A stretch of DNA of 64,000 bases from Clostridiales bacterium (GTDB taxonomy: Bacteria > Bacillota > Clostridia > Saccharofermentanales > Saccharofermentanaceae): the NCBI GenBank assembly GCA_017615755.1, contig JAFZZM010000017.1:20308-84307 (forward strand). Reading direction: 5' to 3'. The notes under the pieces were generated by a model. It had not been told where the DNA came from. It did not search any database and saw only the letters and a program-made list of their open reading frames with translations. Shown piece by piece: positions 27,013 to 36,094 of the stretch (its first letter is position 1; the number at the start of each line of letters is the position of its first letter). A program made the translations under genes and the position numbers.

Positions 27013-28335
27013 ATGAAAAAGACCGTTCTTTTTTCCGATATTACTATCGTTTCTTCCCATGATGATGTGAAAGCGACGGTTATGGAGAATGCTTTTTGTG
27101 TAGTCTCCGATGACCGTATCTGCTATGTTGGACAGTCAAAAGAAGCAGCTCTGGAGAAGGCAGAGAGCCTTTCTTCCGGGGATTTCGAGACTTATGATGG
27201 TCGAAACAAGATCCTTGCTCCGACGTTTGCCAATGCACATGCTCATACGCCAATGTCCATTTTCAGGAATATAGCGGATGACTTTGCACTTCAGGACTGG
27301 CTGTTTAATGAGATCATTCCAAGAGAAGACCGCATGATCGCTGATGATTTTACTTATGGTCATCTTTTGACATTGGCCGAAATGATCGAGGGTGGAACGG
27401 CTTGCGCGGCCAATATGTATGACGGAGCAGATCAGATCACTTTGGCGTCTGCTGAGGCAGGTTTCCGTCTGCAACAGACAGCTATGGGTAAGACCTTTAA
27501 AGACGGTGTATGGTCTGCTGACAGTAAGAATGTAGAAGATTTTATAGCGCTTTGTAATGAGAAGGGTAAAGGTCTTATCAAACCAAGTCTTCTTGTACAT
27601 TCCGTTTATCTCTATCCGGGATCTTTTTATGCGGATCTTTCTGAACTTGCAAAGAAATATGAGATTCCTGTAAGTGTCCATATTTCCGAAACGATCAAAG
27701 AGAATGAGGATTGCCTGAGCAGTTACGGATGTACTCCGGTCGAATATCTTGATCAGACAGGACTTTTGAGTGATACGACTGTGGCTGCTCACTGTGTTCA
27801 TCTTACGGAAAACGATATGCGAATTCTTTCCGAGAGAAAGACATGGGTCGCCCATAATGCTTCAAGTAATATGAAGCTTGCATCCGGTTTTGCGGATATG
27901 GTAGGTATGCAGAAGGCCGGTATAAGACTTTGTCTTGGTACAGATGGCGCTTCCAGTAATAACAACCAGGATATGTTCATCGAGATGCGACTGGCTTCCT
28001 TTATGGCAAAAGGAAAGACTTATGATCCTACGGTTATGTGTGCTTCTGACGTGTTCCACATGGCTACCCGAAACGGTTATCTGGCATGCGGTTTTGAGGA
28101 CTGTGGTATTATAGAAGAAGGCATGAAGGCTGATATTCAGATCATTGATTATGATTGCCCGCAGATGTGGCCTCTTGGAAATCCGGTTTCTTCTTTGGTA
28201 TATTCTTGTGGTCCGAAGTGTGTGGAATCCGTTATGATTGACGGCCGGTTTGTCCTTTATAAGCATGATCTGACGACTATCGATTTTGAAAAAGTCAAGT
28301 TTGAAACTAAAAAGACGATGGAGAGATTGAAATAA
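27013..28335 (+). CDS. mtaD: 5-methylthioadenosine/S-adenosylhomocysteine deaminase (MtaD-type amidohydrolase)
   Basis: This is a metal-dependent amidohydrolase that deaminates MTA, SAH or adenosine to the inosine derivative. The 440-aa protein has the metal-site NAHAHTPMSIFR near 74-85, HISET near 224, a further histidine near 260 and GTDGASSNNNQDM near 313. It lies 8 bp after SahH with GGAGTAACTGGA as ribosome site. In this operon it most likely turns SahH-derived adenosine into inosine for PNP; SAH or MTA are alternative substrates that the sequence cannot rule out. Confidence 0.9.
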   Translation: MKKTVLFSDITIVSSHDDVKATVMENAFCVVSDDRICYVGQSKEAALEKAESLSSGDFETYDGRNKILAPTFANAHAHTPMSIFRNIADDFALQDWLFNEIIPREDRMIADDFTYGHLLTLAEMIEGGTACAANMYDGADQITLASAEAGFRLQQTAMGKTFKDGVWSADSKNVEDFIALCNEKGKGLIKPSLLVHSVYLYPGSFYADLSELAKKYEIPVSVHISETIKENEDCLSSYGCTPVEYLDQTGLLSDTTVAAHCVHLTENDMRILSERKTWVAHNASSNMKLASGFADMVGMQKAGIRLCLGTDGASSNNNQDMFIEMRLASFMAKGKTYDPTVMCASDVFHMATRNGYLACGFEDCGIIEEGMKADIQIIDYDCPQMWPLGNPVSSLVYSCGPKCVESVMIDGRFVLYKHDLTTIDFEKVKFETKKTMERLK

Positions 28336-28359
28336 GAGCCGGTGATACCCGCTCAATAT

Positions 28360-28436
28360 GCGCTTATAGCTCAGCAGGATAGAGCGTCCGCCTCCTAAGC
28401 GGAAGGCCGCTGGTTCGAATCCAGTTAAGTGCACCA
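28360..28436 (+). tRNA. tRNA-Arg (anticodon CCT)
   Basis: A cloverleaf is visible: acceptor GCGCTTA/TAAGTGC (one G-U pair), D-arm with AGCTCAGCAGGATAGAGC, anticodon stem TCCGC/GCGGA with loop CTCCTAA (anticodon CCT, reading AGG), T-arm with GGTTCGAATCC, discriminator A and an encoded CCA. It follows mtaD by 24 bp and may be co-transcribed with it. Confidence 0.97.
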
Positions 28437-28440
28437 AAAG

Positions 28441-28473
28441 GAGATCACTCATTTTGTAGTGGTCTCTTTTTTT
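28441..28473 (+). terminator. Terminator after tRNA-Arg
   Basis: GAGATCACT pairs with AGTGGTCTC (one G-U) around an 8-nt loop, followed by a run of eight T. Confidence 0.85.
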
Positions 28474-28493
28474 GTTTGTGAGTAAGTCTGTCA

Positions 28494-28502
28494 TGATATA
28501 AT
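28494..28502 (+). promoter_or_regulatory. Extended -10 promoter of the LRR protein gene
   Basis: TGATATAAT (28494-28502) combines a TGn extension with a perfect TATAAT. No clear -35 is seen. It lies 46 bp before the start at 28549. Confidence 0.65.
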
Positions 28503-28548
28503 GTTCTTGGATTTGAGTGGTTTTGGAAAACAAATGGCGGGTGAGTTT

Positions 28549-30393
28549 ATGATAAAAAAGTGTTTAGGTGTAATTGCCTGCAGTGCTCTGGTAATACCCA
28601 TGGCAATTTCGGTATTTTCTGCAAAAACAGTACGCGCGGAGGCGGATAAGGATGGTTCAGTTGCAATCAATTCCCAGAATTTTCCTGATGATGCTTTCCG
28701 AACGGTCGTTGCCTCCTTTGATGAGAATAAAGACAATGTGCTTTCGAAGGAAGAAATTGCTAAGGTCACAATAATCGAGGCAGTTGAAGCCGGAATCAGT
28801 GATATGAAAGGCATCGAGTATTTCACTGCATTAACAACACTTAAATGTAATCTAAATTTGATCACTGAGTTGGATGTGAGTAAGAACCTGGATCTTTGTG
28901 TGTTGGAGTGTTCCGATAACAAGATTGAGTCTTTGGATGTAAGTAAGAATACCAAGTTAGTAGAGTTTTACTGCACAAATAATGCTCTGAAAGAAATAAA
29001 TGTGTCGACTCTTACGGAATTGGAAATCTTCTGGTGTGCCAAAAATGAGATTGAGTCTTTGGATATCAGTAAGAACACATCGCTTCGTGTGTTCTCATGT
29101 TATAAAAACAAAATCAGTAAACTTGATTTCTCCCACAACCCACACATCACCGGTCTGAGATGTGGTTCAAACAAATTAACTGAACTGGATCTTTCTAATC
29201 TGAAGAATATGCTGTATTTCGCTTGTGAATATAATCAGCTGACGTCTTTGAATGTCAGTTTTATGAAAGAGTTAGTACAGTTGAATGTTGAAGGTAATCA
29301 TCTCACCGAGCTGAAGCTTGGAAGACATATGAACTTGGAGAACTTGGATACAGCATATAAAGATCTCACCGTGGTTGATGTTCGAAAGTGCCCGTTATTG
29401 TTGTCGGAGTTCGAGGAGTATGGAATTAAAAACGATGAGTATTTCAAGTATTTATACTGTGGAATACCTTTTGACATAGGAGAGTCGCATGAACAATCGG
29501 ATTACGATAAGATGGGCCGAATCCTCCCGAAAGATACAGAGTCTTATATTGTTTTGTTTACATTAGATTATGCTACAAATCTTTTAGGTTATGAAGTTCC
29601 GGAAGTGCCGGGATATCCGAGAAAACCGATTGAACCGGAAGTTCCGACTTTCGAGGATTTTGTAGAACGTCTTTACACCGTTGCTCTTTCACGTGAATCT
29701 GACCCTGAGGGTAAAACGTTCTGGATCAAGGAAGTAGTAGAAAATGGTAAGACCGGCGCTGACTGTGCACGTTTCTTCTTGCTTGAAGCCCCTGAATTCA
29801 TGAATCGTAACCTCACTAACGAGAATTTTGTTGAAACGCTTTATGATACGTTCTTCGACCGTTTAGCCGATGCAGATGGTAAGAATGTCTGGCTCGATGA
29901 GCTTTATTCCGGAAGAAAGACCCGTTCCGATGTGGTGAATGATTTCATTGAGTCCACTGAATGGTGTAACGTCTGCGCTACCTATGGTGTCAAGTCCGGT
30001 GCAGTTTATCACAAGGCGACTAACCCGTCCAAGAACGCGATAGACTTTGCTACAAGACTTTATACTTGCTGCCTCGGACGCGAGCCGGAGAAAGAAGGCT
30101 TAGAGTACTGGGCTTTGGCTCTTACAAATCTCGATAAGACTGGCGCAGAAGCGGCCCAGTTCTTCTTTGAGTCCCAGGAGTTTGTCGGATTTAAGACACC
30201 CATCGTTGAATATCTGACCCGTCTTTACACGACTTTCATGGATCGTGAACCTGCTGACTCGGAAGTCAATTACTGGGTCAATGAGGTTAAGGCCGGCAGA
30301 CAGGACCGTCATAGTGTCCTTGTCTTTTTTGCCCAGTCTCCTGAGTTCACTGCAATATGCAAAAAGTACGGTATTGATCGAGGTCAGATCTAA
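28549..30393 (+). CDS. Secreted leucine-rich-repeat protein with C-terminal DUF4214 repeats
   Basis: The 614-aa protein begins with a signal peptide (KK, then a hydrophobic stretch ending near KTVRA, about residue 30). Next are an EF-hand-like loop (DENKDNVLSKEE, about 56-67), some eight LRR units of the LxxLDVSKNxxL type (about 80-275), a Pro-rich linker (about 345-365) and four DUF4214 repeats of roughly 60-70 residues each (about 366-614; pattern YxxxLxRxxDxxGxxYW). DUF4214 is often seen in extracellular proteins of gut Clostridia, where a sugar- or matrix-binding role is suspected. The start is the ATG at 28549 with GGGTGAG upstream. No anchoring motif is seen. Confidence 0.85.
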   Translation: MIKKCLGVIACSALVIPMAISVFSAKTVRAEADKDGSVAINSQNFPDDAFRTVVASFDENKDNVLSKEEIAKVTIIEAVEAGISDMKGIEYFTALTTLKCNLNLITELDVSKNLDLCVLECSDNKIESLDVSKNTKLVEFYCTNNALKEINVSTLTELEIFWCAKNEIESLDISKNTSLRVFSCYKNKISKLDFSHNPHITGLRCGSNKLTELDLSNLKNMLYFACEYNQLTSLNVSFMKELVQLNVEGNHLTELKLGRHMNLENLDTAYKDLTVVDVRKCPLLLSEFEEYGIKNDEYFKYLYCGIPFDIGESHEQSDYDKMGRILPKDTESYIVLFTLDYATNLLGYEVPEVPGYPRKPIEPEVPTFEDFVERLYTVALSRESDPEGKTFWIKEVVENGKTGADCARFFLLEAPEFMNRNLTNENFVETLYDTFFDRLADADGKNVWLDELYSGRKTRSDVVNDFIESTEWCNVCATYGVKSGAVYHKATNPSKNAIDFATRLYTCCLGREPEKEGLEYWALALTNLDKTGAEAAQFFFESQEFVGFKTPIVEYLTRLYTTFMDREPADSEVNYWVNEVKAGRQDRHSVLVFFAQSPEFTAICKKYGIDRGQI

Positions 30394-30452
30394 GCATTCG
30401 TTCTGTGTTATACTGTAAATATGTTACACTTCTTCACGAAGGGGGGACGTCT

Positions 30453-30617
30453 ATGTGTGAAAGTGCTTTTCAATTAGCAAAAGTGGTAAAGACCGGAGAT
30501 GTCGTGAATGCACTTTTTAAGTATGGCCCGATAATTCTGTTCGGCATAGGAGGGATCATTTTCCTGATTATGGCGATTCTTTCCTGGAAAGAATATTTTA
30601 GTAATCGTAAGCATTAA
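30453..30617 (+). CDS. Micro-protein with one transmembrane helix
   Basis: The 54-aa product has an amphipathic start, a hydrophobic helix (about 24-43) and a basic tail (YFSNRKH). GGGGGG lies at 30441-30446, and a TGT-TATACT extended -10 (30406-30414) gives it its own promoter. A strong terminator follows directly, so it is a single-gene transcript. Its function is unknown. Confidence 0.65.
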   Translation: MCESAFQLAKVVKTGDVVNALFKYGPIILFGIGGIIFLIMAILSWKEYFSNRKH

Positions 30618-30643
30618 AAAAACTGCCTTGCGGCAGTTTTTTT
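30618..30643. terminator. Bidirectional terminator between convergent genes
   Basis: AAAAACTGCC (30618-30627) and its complement (30632-30641) enclose a TTGC loop, with A-run and T-run on either side. It can end both the micro-protein transcript and the leftward nitrogenase-like operon, whose last stop is at 30668. Confidence 0.85.
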
Positions 30644-30667
30644 ATGTCATTAGTTTATGACGTCAGA

Positions 30668-31798
30668 TCATCCGATGTTCACATTACCGGAAGCGGCATT
30701 CGGATTAAAGATTGAATTAGCCTGCTCGTCGGTAAGAGTAATACCAAACAGATCCTTGTAATAATCCTTTGTTTCCTTAGTGATATCAATATCCGAGAAA
30801 AGATCCGGATAAGCGCATTTGGCAAGGAAGAGAAGCGTGATCGGCGTATCGGCGCCAGGTGTATAGCTTCTGTACATGCCAAGAGGCATCTTAAATACCT
30901 GCTTGTTCTTGACAGCATCAACTTCGCTCCAGTCGTAGTTTCCGATCGTGTTGTCGTAAAGGTCCTGAGGATAAGCCTGATTGAAGTTCGTGATGAAGAT
31001 CAGATCCGGATTCCATGTGTAGACCTGTTCGATGTTTACGGAAACAGAGTTATCCTTGGTTAACTCCTCACCGACATTGACGGCGCCGATAGCTTCAGAC
31101 CAGAACTGGCCGAAGAACTGCTTGCCGGATGTGGTGATCGTCGTGTCATTGATCTGGAAAAGGAAGAATACACGGCGCTTCTGGTCCGCAGGAATCGAAG
31201 AAACACGATCCTGAACCAGTTTATAGATCTCGTTGGAACGCTTGGCAACCTTTTCGGCTTTCTCGTTTTCCGAGAATATCTCACCGAGAAGGGAGAACCA
31301 GTTGTTCAGAGTTTCGATGGTGTTGTACTGCCATTTGTTTACAGAAATACCGATGGCGGCGAAGCCTTTGCTTCTCAGCTGCTCGCCCAGTTCTTTATTG
31401 GAGCCGCTATAGAAAACAACGTCAGGTTCAAGTTTGGCCAGCTCTTCGATATTTACATTCGAACCATCCATAAAGCTTGTAGATGCATTCAGGATCTCGG
31501 GATAGATCTGGCCGAGAAGACCGTTCTTTGCGGCCAGCATACTGGCTTCATTCATGCCGACGATCTTTTCTGCCGAATCGAAGAATACAGTCAGAACAGA
31601 GGGGAGTGGAAGAATATCGCAGACTACGATTCGATCGATCTTGTTCTTAACTTCAACCTGATTACCGTTGTGGTCAGTGACAATGTGTGTTTTTGAATCG
31701 TCATTTGTGTCCTTTTTCTTGCTGCAGGCGGCGCTCATGAAGCAGAAAGAAGCCATAACAAGAGCGAGGAAAAATGACAGATAGCGTTTGGTTTTCAT
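30668..31798 (-). CDS. ABC transporter substrate-binding lipoprotein (BtuF/FecB type)
   Basis: The 376-aa protein has a lipoprotein signal peptide with lipobox MSAAC (Cys near 25), then a class III periplasmic-binding fold (Peripla_BP_2). The family segments include KIDRIVVCDILPLPSVLTVF near 58-77, EELAKLEPDVVFYSGS near 119 and a C-terminal lobe with NPDLIFITNF. Such proteins bind ferric siderophores, haem, cobalamin or related metal chelates. It is the last gene of the nitrogenase-like operon, 15 bp after the second component-1 subunit, and would deliver substrate to the FecCD-type permease at 36091-37110. The ligand is unknown. Confidence 0.88.
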   Translation of the reverse strand: MKTKRYLSFFLALVMASFCFMSAACSKKKDTNDDSKTHIVTDHNGNQVEVKNKIDRIVVCDILPLPSVLTVFFDSAEKIVGMNEASMLAAKNGLLGQIYPEILNASTSFMDGSNVNIEELAKLEPDVVFYSGSNKELGEQLRSKGFAAIGISVNKWQYNTIETLNNWFSLLGEIFSENEKAEKVAKRSNEIYKLVQDRVSSIPADQKRRVFFLFQINDTTITTSGKQFFGQFWSEAIGAVNVGEELTKDNSVSVNIEQVYTWNPDLIFITNFNQAYPQDLYDNTIGNYDWSEVDAVKNKQVFKMPLGMYRSYTPGADTPITLLFLAKCAYPDLFSDIDITKETKDYYKDLFGITLTDEQANSIFNPNAASGNVNIG

Positions 31799-31813
31799 AC
31801 AGTTACCTTCTTC

Positions 31814-32950
31814 TTAAAGTTTTTCGGAAATATACGAGATATCGCCGATCAAGTTTGGAATATCTTTACGGAATATTCTTCCTGAGAACGCTTCATGTCC
31901 GAGTGGGATGAAGTGCACATTCTCATCCAGAACGTTCCGGAAAATAGGGTCGGAAATGACTGTTTCCACACCGGCTAGTGCTTTTACGATATCTTCTTCG
32001 TAAGGCGCATAACAGTCGAAATCACGAAGACACGGGCCTTCGTTGGTAGGACAGATCACGGTAAAATGTCTGTTGTGTTCTAAGTTCAGGGCGAGGGCGA
32101 GGGACAAAGAGGTGATCTCTTCACCGATAATAATATCCTTTGTAGGACCGATATCGGAAGGGAAATCCAGTTTTGCGTCTTCGCCGGAAGAGAGTTTCTC
32201 CATGACCTCGAGGATCTTCGAAAGAAGCTTCGGACCATAGGGAACACCTTCCACATAGGGCGTGCCGAAGGTTTCTTTCAGATACTCTGCGGTCTGTCTT
32301 CCCGTAGAAGATACGACCAGATTGACCTCGGCAATACCAATGTTTTCGATGGATTCCCAGGAAGTGTTCATGGCCAGGGTCGCATTGACTTTCCAGCCGT
32401 TTTCGGTGAATAGTTTGCGCAAAGTCTCGCACTGTCCGTTGGTCGAAAAATCCAGAGGAGTGAGTCCGAGGATATTCATGACATGATGCTCTTTAGCAAC
32501 ATCCGTTCTTGCGAAACGACGGATCAAAGAAGATAGGGCTGCATCGGCGCCGGAAACGTAGGTGTTCATGCCCGTGGTATTGAATCCGAAAGCAGGAATG
32601 CCTGTTTCGTTTTCAATCTGCATCGCGACGCTTTCACCATCGAAACCGGTCATCGCAGGGATAGGCGTACCGGCAATTGCTATGAATCGCGGATGAAAAC
32701 GGCTGGCTTCCTCAACGATATCGGAGATCAGTTTGTTGTCATCACCAAGGATCGCTTCCATTTCCGAAATGGCAGATACGAACATCATGCTGTCCATATC
32801 GTACCATCTCGGTTCGTCATGAGTGGTATACGTGGAGTTGCATCCGGAAGCATCGTGGATGATCACCATTCCGCCCAGCTCGAAAAGAGAAGAGGCGACA
32901 CCAAAAGTATCGGCACTATATGTAGATAAGATCTTGCTTGTCTGTTTCAT
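31814..32950 (-). CDS. Nitrogenase component-1-like protein, NifK-type subunit
   Basis: The 378-aa protein belongs to the nitrogenase/protochlorophyllide-reductase component-1 superfamily (Oxidored_nitro). The N-terminal part has HDASGCNSTYTTHDEPRWYD near 32-51, with a Cys where P-cluster-type iron-sulfur ligands occur. Middle and C-terminal Rossmann-like segments include TGRQTAEYLKETFGTPYVEG. With the preceding gene it probably forms an alpha/beta heterotetramer reduced by the NifH-like protein. The preferred ATG (32950) overlaps the upstream stop as ATGA; an in-frame ATG at 32971 is an alternative. The substrate is unknown. The length is short for NifK. Confidence 0.85.
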   Translation of the reverse strand: MKQTSKILSTYSADTFGVASSLFELGGMVIIHDASGCNSTYTTHDEPRWYDMDSMMFVSAISEMEAILGDDNKLISDIVEEASRFHPRFIAIAGTPIPAMTGFDGESVAMQIENETGIPAFGFNTTGMNTYVSGADAALSSLIRRFARTDVAKEHHVMNILGLTPLDFSTNGQCETLRKLFTENGWKVNATLAMNTSWESIENIGIAEVNLVVSSTGRQTAEYLKETFGTPYVEGVPYGPKLLSKILEVMEKLSSGEDAKLDFPSDIGPTKDIIIGEEITSLSLALALNLEHNRHFTVICPTNEGPCLRDFDCYAPYEEDIVKALAGVETVISDPIFRNVLDENVHFIPLGHEAFSGRIFRKDIPNLIGDISYISEKL

Positions 32951-34272
32951 ATGCAGCTTTCGCACCCCCATGCTTTCTTCTGGATCAATGTGCGTATATC
33001 TTTTTCGTTGTCAAAAGCATCTGCCATCAGGCGGCAAAGTTCTGTAATTGCCTGATAGCCGTAAAGTCCGCCGTTCTCAACGAGATTGACGAAGTGAGGT
33101 GCGGAATTGAAGTGAGCTGCTTTTTGACCGATGCAGAGATAATCCGTCTTTTCGTGATCGGATGCAAAACGCATCTGTGCAGCGAGTGTCGGCCAGATCT
33201 CCAGATCGGGGAAATTTTCACAGAGATAATCGAAGTCGCTTTGCTCTTCTCCGATAAAAGCATCCACATATATGCGCTTCACCTGAAAGCCTCTGGTAAG
33301 AAGCAGACGGGCAAGGCCGAGCGGTCTTGTAAATGCCGTATAGTCGATGGCGATCGGTGTGTCGCCGATCTTTTTCTTAAGATTCGCAAGGGTCTCGTCG
33401 CAGTGCTTTTCCTCAAGATCAAAATCAGGTTTGATGATGGGGAGAACAGAAGCGAGTTTTTCGACATTGGCACGGATCTCGTCATAGGAGAATGTGAAGG
33501 GGAGGTAGAGGAATTTGCCGTTCAGGCGTGCCTCGAGATCTTCGCCGGCAACCTTCGCAGAAGGATAATCAGCGATATAGTATTCAGCCTTAGCCATTTC
33601 CTGGTATTCAGCATAGGTCTTGCACTCGGTCAGCTCATAGATCTTGATCCCGGCATCGTGCAGTGCTTTATAAAGTGTACTGTCTTTTGCAGTCGAAAAA
33701 TCGTTGCCGATAAATGCCACGGAGTTCGGCTCGATGGTGTTTGGCTTCAGAAGACTATAGAATCGGCTTCGCATGATCTGGTCCGGAGTTCTGCCGCTTT
33801 TTCTCATGATCGGGTTCATGTAGCAATCCGTAAAATCGATGCCCGGATTGCGTTTTCTGAGCTCACGATAAACCATTTCCAGATCGCATCCGCAGAAGTG
33901 ATGCACGCAGCTGGTATACACCAGTACGCACGGTGGCTTAGGGGAGAGCTGGTCGATAATATCGCACACACCGTCGATGATCAGATCTTCCATATTTCCC
34001 TCGATCAGGTTTTTCTCCTCGACCGAGACCGTCGAGAAACGGCGTTCAGCTTTCATTTCGTAGGCAGTCAGAACTACGCCGCGCAGACAACTTGCCGCAC
34101 ACACGAAGATCTCGTGCGCTTCCGGAATCAGCATGCCCTGATGCGCGATGTTCCAGGTTCCTCTTGCAGGGGACGAGAATTCGAGTCCTGCGGGAAAAGG
34201 ACTTGGGAAACTGCATTCACTTATCTTGATCGGCCGGATATCGACTTCCTGGCCGTTAACTTTTCTCAACAT
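32947..34272 (-). CDS. Nitrogenase component-1-like protein, NifD-type subunit
   Basis: The 441-aa protein has cysteines positioned like component-1 cluster ligands: C20, CAASC at 58-62, TSCVHHFCGC at 121-129, and a C-terminal WGCESCI. The middle region has nucleotide-fold segments such as NSVAFIGNDFS. It is most like the nitrogenase-like (Nfl) proteins of anaerobes, distinct from nitrogen-fixing NifD, ChlN/BchN and CfbD. It lies 2 bp after the NifH-like gene and overlaps its partner subunit by 4 bp, so it is certainly co-expressed. No NifB/E/N cofactor genes are nearby, arguing against a FeMo-type cofactor. Confidence 0.85.
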   Translation of the reverse strand: MLRKVNGQEVDIRPIKISECSFPSPFPAGLEFSSPARGTWNIAHQGMLIPEAHEIFVCAASCLRGVVLTAYEMKAERRFSTVSVEEKNLIEGNMEDLIIDGVCDIIDQLSPKPPCVLVYTSCVHHFCGCDLEMVYRELRKRNPGIDFTDCYMNPIMRKSGRTPDQIMRSRFYSLLKPNTIEPNSVAFIGNDFSTAKDSTLYKALHDAGIKIYELTECKTYAEYQEMAKAEYYIADYPSAKVAGEDLEARLNGKFLYLPFTFSYDEIRANVEKLASVLPIIKPDFDLEEKHCDETLANLKKKIGDTPIAIDYTAFTRPLGLARLLLTRGFQVKRIYVDAFIGEEQSDFDYLCENFPDLEIWPTLAAQMRFASDHEKTDYLCIGQKAAHFNSAPHFVNLVENGGLYGYQAITELCRLMADAFDNEKDIRTLIQKKAWGCESCI

Positions 34273-34274
34273 GT

Positions 34275-35030
34275 TCAGCCCTCACAACATTTCAGAATTG
34301 CTTCTGCCAGCCTTCTGTACTCGTTTGCCATCTCGCTGTCCGGGAAGGCTTCGATAACAGTTTTTCCCAGATCCTCAGCGTCCGTTACGGATTCGGAACG
34401 GGAAAGGGTACCGATGATCTCGGAATGGATATCGTCACATAGCTCGAGTACTTTTTTCTCTTCATCTTTCACATTGCGCTTGTTCAGGATCACGCCGCCG
34501 AGTGAAGCATATCCGCGTCCCTGGAAGTTTTCGAGAGCAACAGCAATGTTGGCAGCAGCGTGGATCGCCATGTTTTCACCGGAAGTGATGATGAAGATCT
34601 TGTCGGAATATCCACCACGCATCGGCATGGAGAAACCGCCGCAAACTACGTCGCCGAGAACGTCATACAGAACAACATCCGGCTGGTAACGCTCGTAAGC
34701 GCCCTTTTCTTTCAGTTTATCCAGAGCGGCAATGATACCACGCCCCGCGCAACCCAGACCCGGTGTCGGTCCGCCGGCTTCCACACAGATAATGCCCTTG
34801 TATCCGATGGTGACCATCTCGTCGAGCTCGAATTTGTTTTTCTTTTCACGGATCAGATCCAATACCGTTTTGACTTTGGTGGAACCATGCAGGGAAATCG
34901 TCGAGTCTGCCTTCGGGTCGCATCCGACCTGCATGACTTTCAGTCCTTTATCGGCAAAAGCAGCCGCGAGGTTCGATACTGTCGTGGATTTTCCTATTCC
35001 ACCTTTTCCGTAAACTGCAATTTTGATCAT
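34275..35030 (-). CDS. NifH-like iron protein (ATP-dependent reductase)
   Basis: The 251-aa protein has the P-loop GKGGIGKST at 8-16, the DPKADST switch near 38, and the two subunit-bridging 4Fe-4S cysteines C94 (GLGCAGRG) and C130 (DVVCGGF), as in NifH, BchL and CfbC. A homodimer would pass electrons, coupled to ATP hydrolysis, to the two component-1-like subunits encoded next. Its start overlaps the ABC ATPase stop by 4 bp. The sequence supports a working iron protein but does not reveal the final substrate. Confidence 0.93.
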   Translation of the reverse strand: MIKIAVYGKGGIGKSTTVSNLAAAFADKGLKVMQVGCDPKADSTISLHGSTKVKTVLDLIREKKNKFELDEMVTIGYKGIICVEAGGPTPGLGCAGRGIIAALDKLKEKGAYERYQPDVVLYDVLGDVVCGGFSMPMRGGYSDKIFIITSGENMAIHAAANIAVALENFQGRGYASLGGVILNKRNVKDEEKKVLELCDDIHSEIIGTLSRSESVTDAEDLGKTVIEAFPDSEMANEYRRLAEAILKCCEG

Positions 35031-36094
35031 GATTCTTCCTCCTTTGCATAGGTCACTTTACAACTTACATCCGGCAGCACAGATAGCTGATGCGCAAGCA
35101 TTTTGATCCTTTCCTTGCTGCCGTCCAGATTGACACTGATCAGGTACAGATTTCTCTTTCTGTGAGGCATACCCATGCGCCCGAACAGTATGTCGTTAAA
35201 CTCATGAAGGATCGCATTGATCCTCTCTGATTCCTCGAATTTGCTGCAGATGATCGACAGGGTCGCCAGAACATCGCTGTCTTCTTCATTTGCTTCAGTT
35301 TTCTCTTCGTCTTTAGTCAGGCCGACAGGAATGACATTGGCGATCATGTTGTGCTCGGTTTCAAACTGTCCGATATAAGCTTTTACGCCAAAAGCACTTT
35401 CTATGTTCTTTTCCGTGATGATCGAGGGTGTCGCTCCGAATTGAACTTTGCCGTTATCGATAAGGATCGCTTTCGTCGATCGACGCAGAGCATGTTCCGG
35501 GTAATGCGTGTTAAAAAGTACACCGATTCCTTCCGAACTCAGTTTGGTAAGCGTATCCAGAACGATCATCTGGTTTTTGAAGTCCAGATTGGATTCCGGT
35601 TCATCCAAAATGAGGATGCCGGCATGAGAAACCAGAGAACGGGCGATCATGGTCATTTGCAGTTCGCCACCGCTGATCTCGTTACAAAGACGATCCTTCA
35701 AGTGCAGGATATGCAGACGATCCAGAGTTTCTTCCGCAAACCGGATATCCTTTTCCTTCGGCGTGGAGAAGAGACCGATCTGATTGGTCATACCGAGAAG
35801 GACAGACTGCAGAACAGTGTAGCTTCCGCCACGATTATGTGCCTGCGGCACGTAAGCGATTTTGGACCAGAGTTTGGAAGCCGGCATGTCTGCGATATTG
35901 TCGCCATCGAGTAAACTTCCGCCGCTTTTCCAGTTGAGAAGACCCATTGTTGCGCGAAGCAGTGTGGTCTTTCCGGCTCCGTTCGGACCAAGGATGCTGA
36001 TCATTTCGCCGCTTTCCACGCTGAAGTTGACGTTCTCGTACAGCGTGCGGCCATTCTTATACGCAAAGGAGGCATTTTTGATTTCCAGTTTCAT
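35027..36094 (-). CDS. ABC transporter ATPase fused to a TM1266-type ACT-like domain
   Basis: The 355-aa protein has a FecE/BtuD-type ATPase domain (about 1-240): Walker [10 protein letters not shown] at 36-44, signature ISGGELQ near 140 and Walker [13 protein letters not shown] near 160-171. A charged linker (about 250-274) leads to a second domain (about 275-350) with [20 protein letters not shown] and [20 protein letters not shown], which is plainly homologous to the TM1266 family of small ACT/NikR-like proteins associated with iron-only hydrogenase systems. A standalone TM1266-type gene lies at the head of the same operon. The added domain may sense a metal or ligand and control uptake; this is inference. 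Overlaps of 4 bp occur on both sides. Confidence 0.9.
   Translation of the reverse strand: MKLEIKNASFAYKNGRTLYENVNFSVESGEMISILGPNGAGKTTLLRATMGLLNWKSGGSLLDGDNIADMPASKLWSKIAYVPQAHNRGGSYTVLQSVLLGMTNQIGLFSTPKEKDIRFAEETLDRLHILHLKDRLCNEISGGELQMTMIARSLVSHAGILILDEPESNLDFKNQMIVLDTLTKLSSEGIGVLFNTHYPEHALRRSTKAILIDNGKVQFGATPSIITEKNIESAFGVKAYIGQFETEHNMIANVIPVGLTKDEEKTEANEEDSDVLATLSIICSKFEESERINAILHEFNDILFGRMGMPHRKRNLYLISVNLDGSKERIKMLAHQLSVLPDVSCKVTYAKEEES

Noticed and set aside
32938..34689. 583-codon plus-strand open frame across the nitrogenase-like genes
   Set aside because: It mirrors the NifD-like and NifH-like genes, which have clear motifs. The translated product has no family features.
31814..35030. 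True nitrogen fixation (nifHDK)
   Set aside because: The component-1-like proteins are short and diverged, cofactor genes nifB/E/N are absent, and an importer is embedded in the operon. A nitrogenase-like reductase is the better call.
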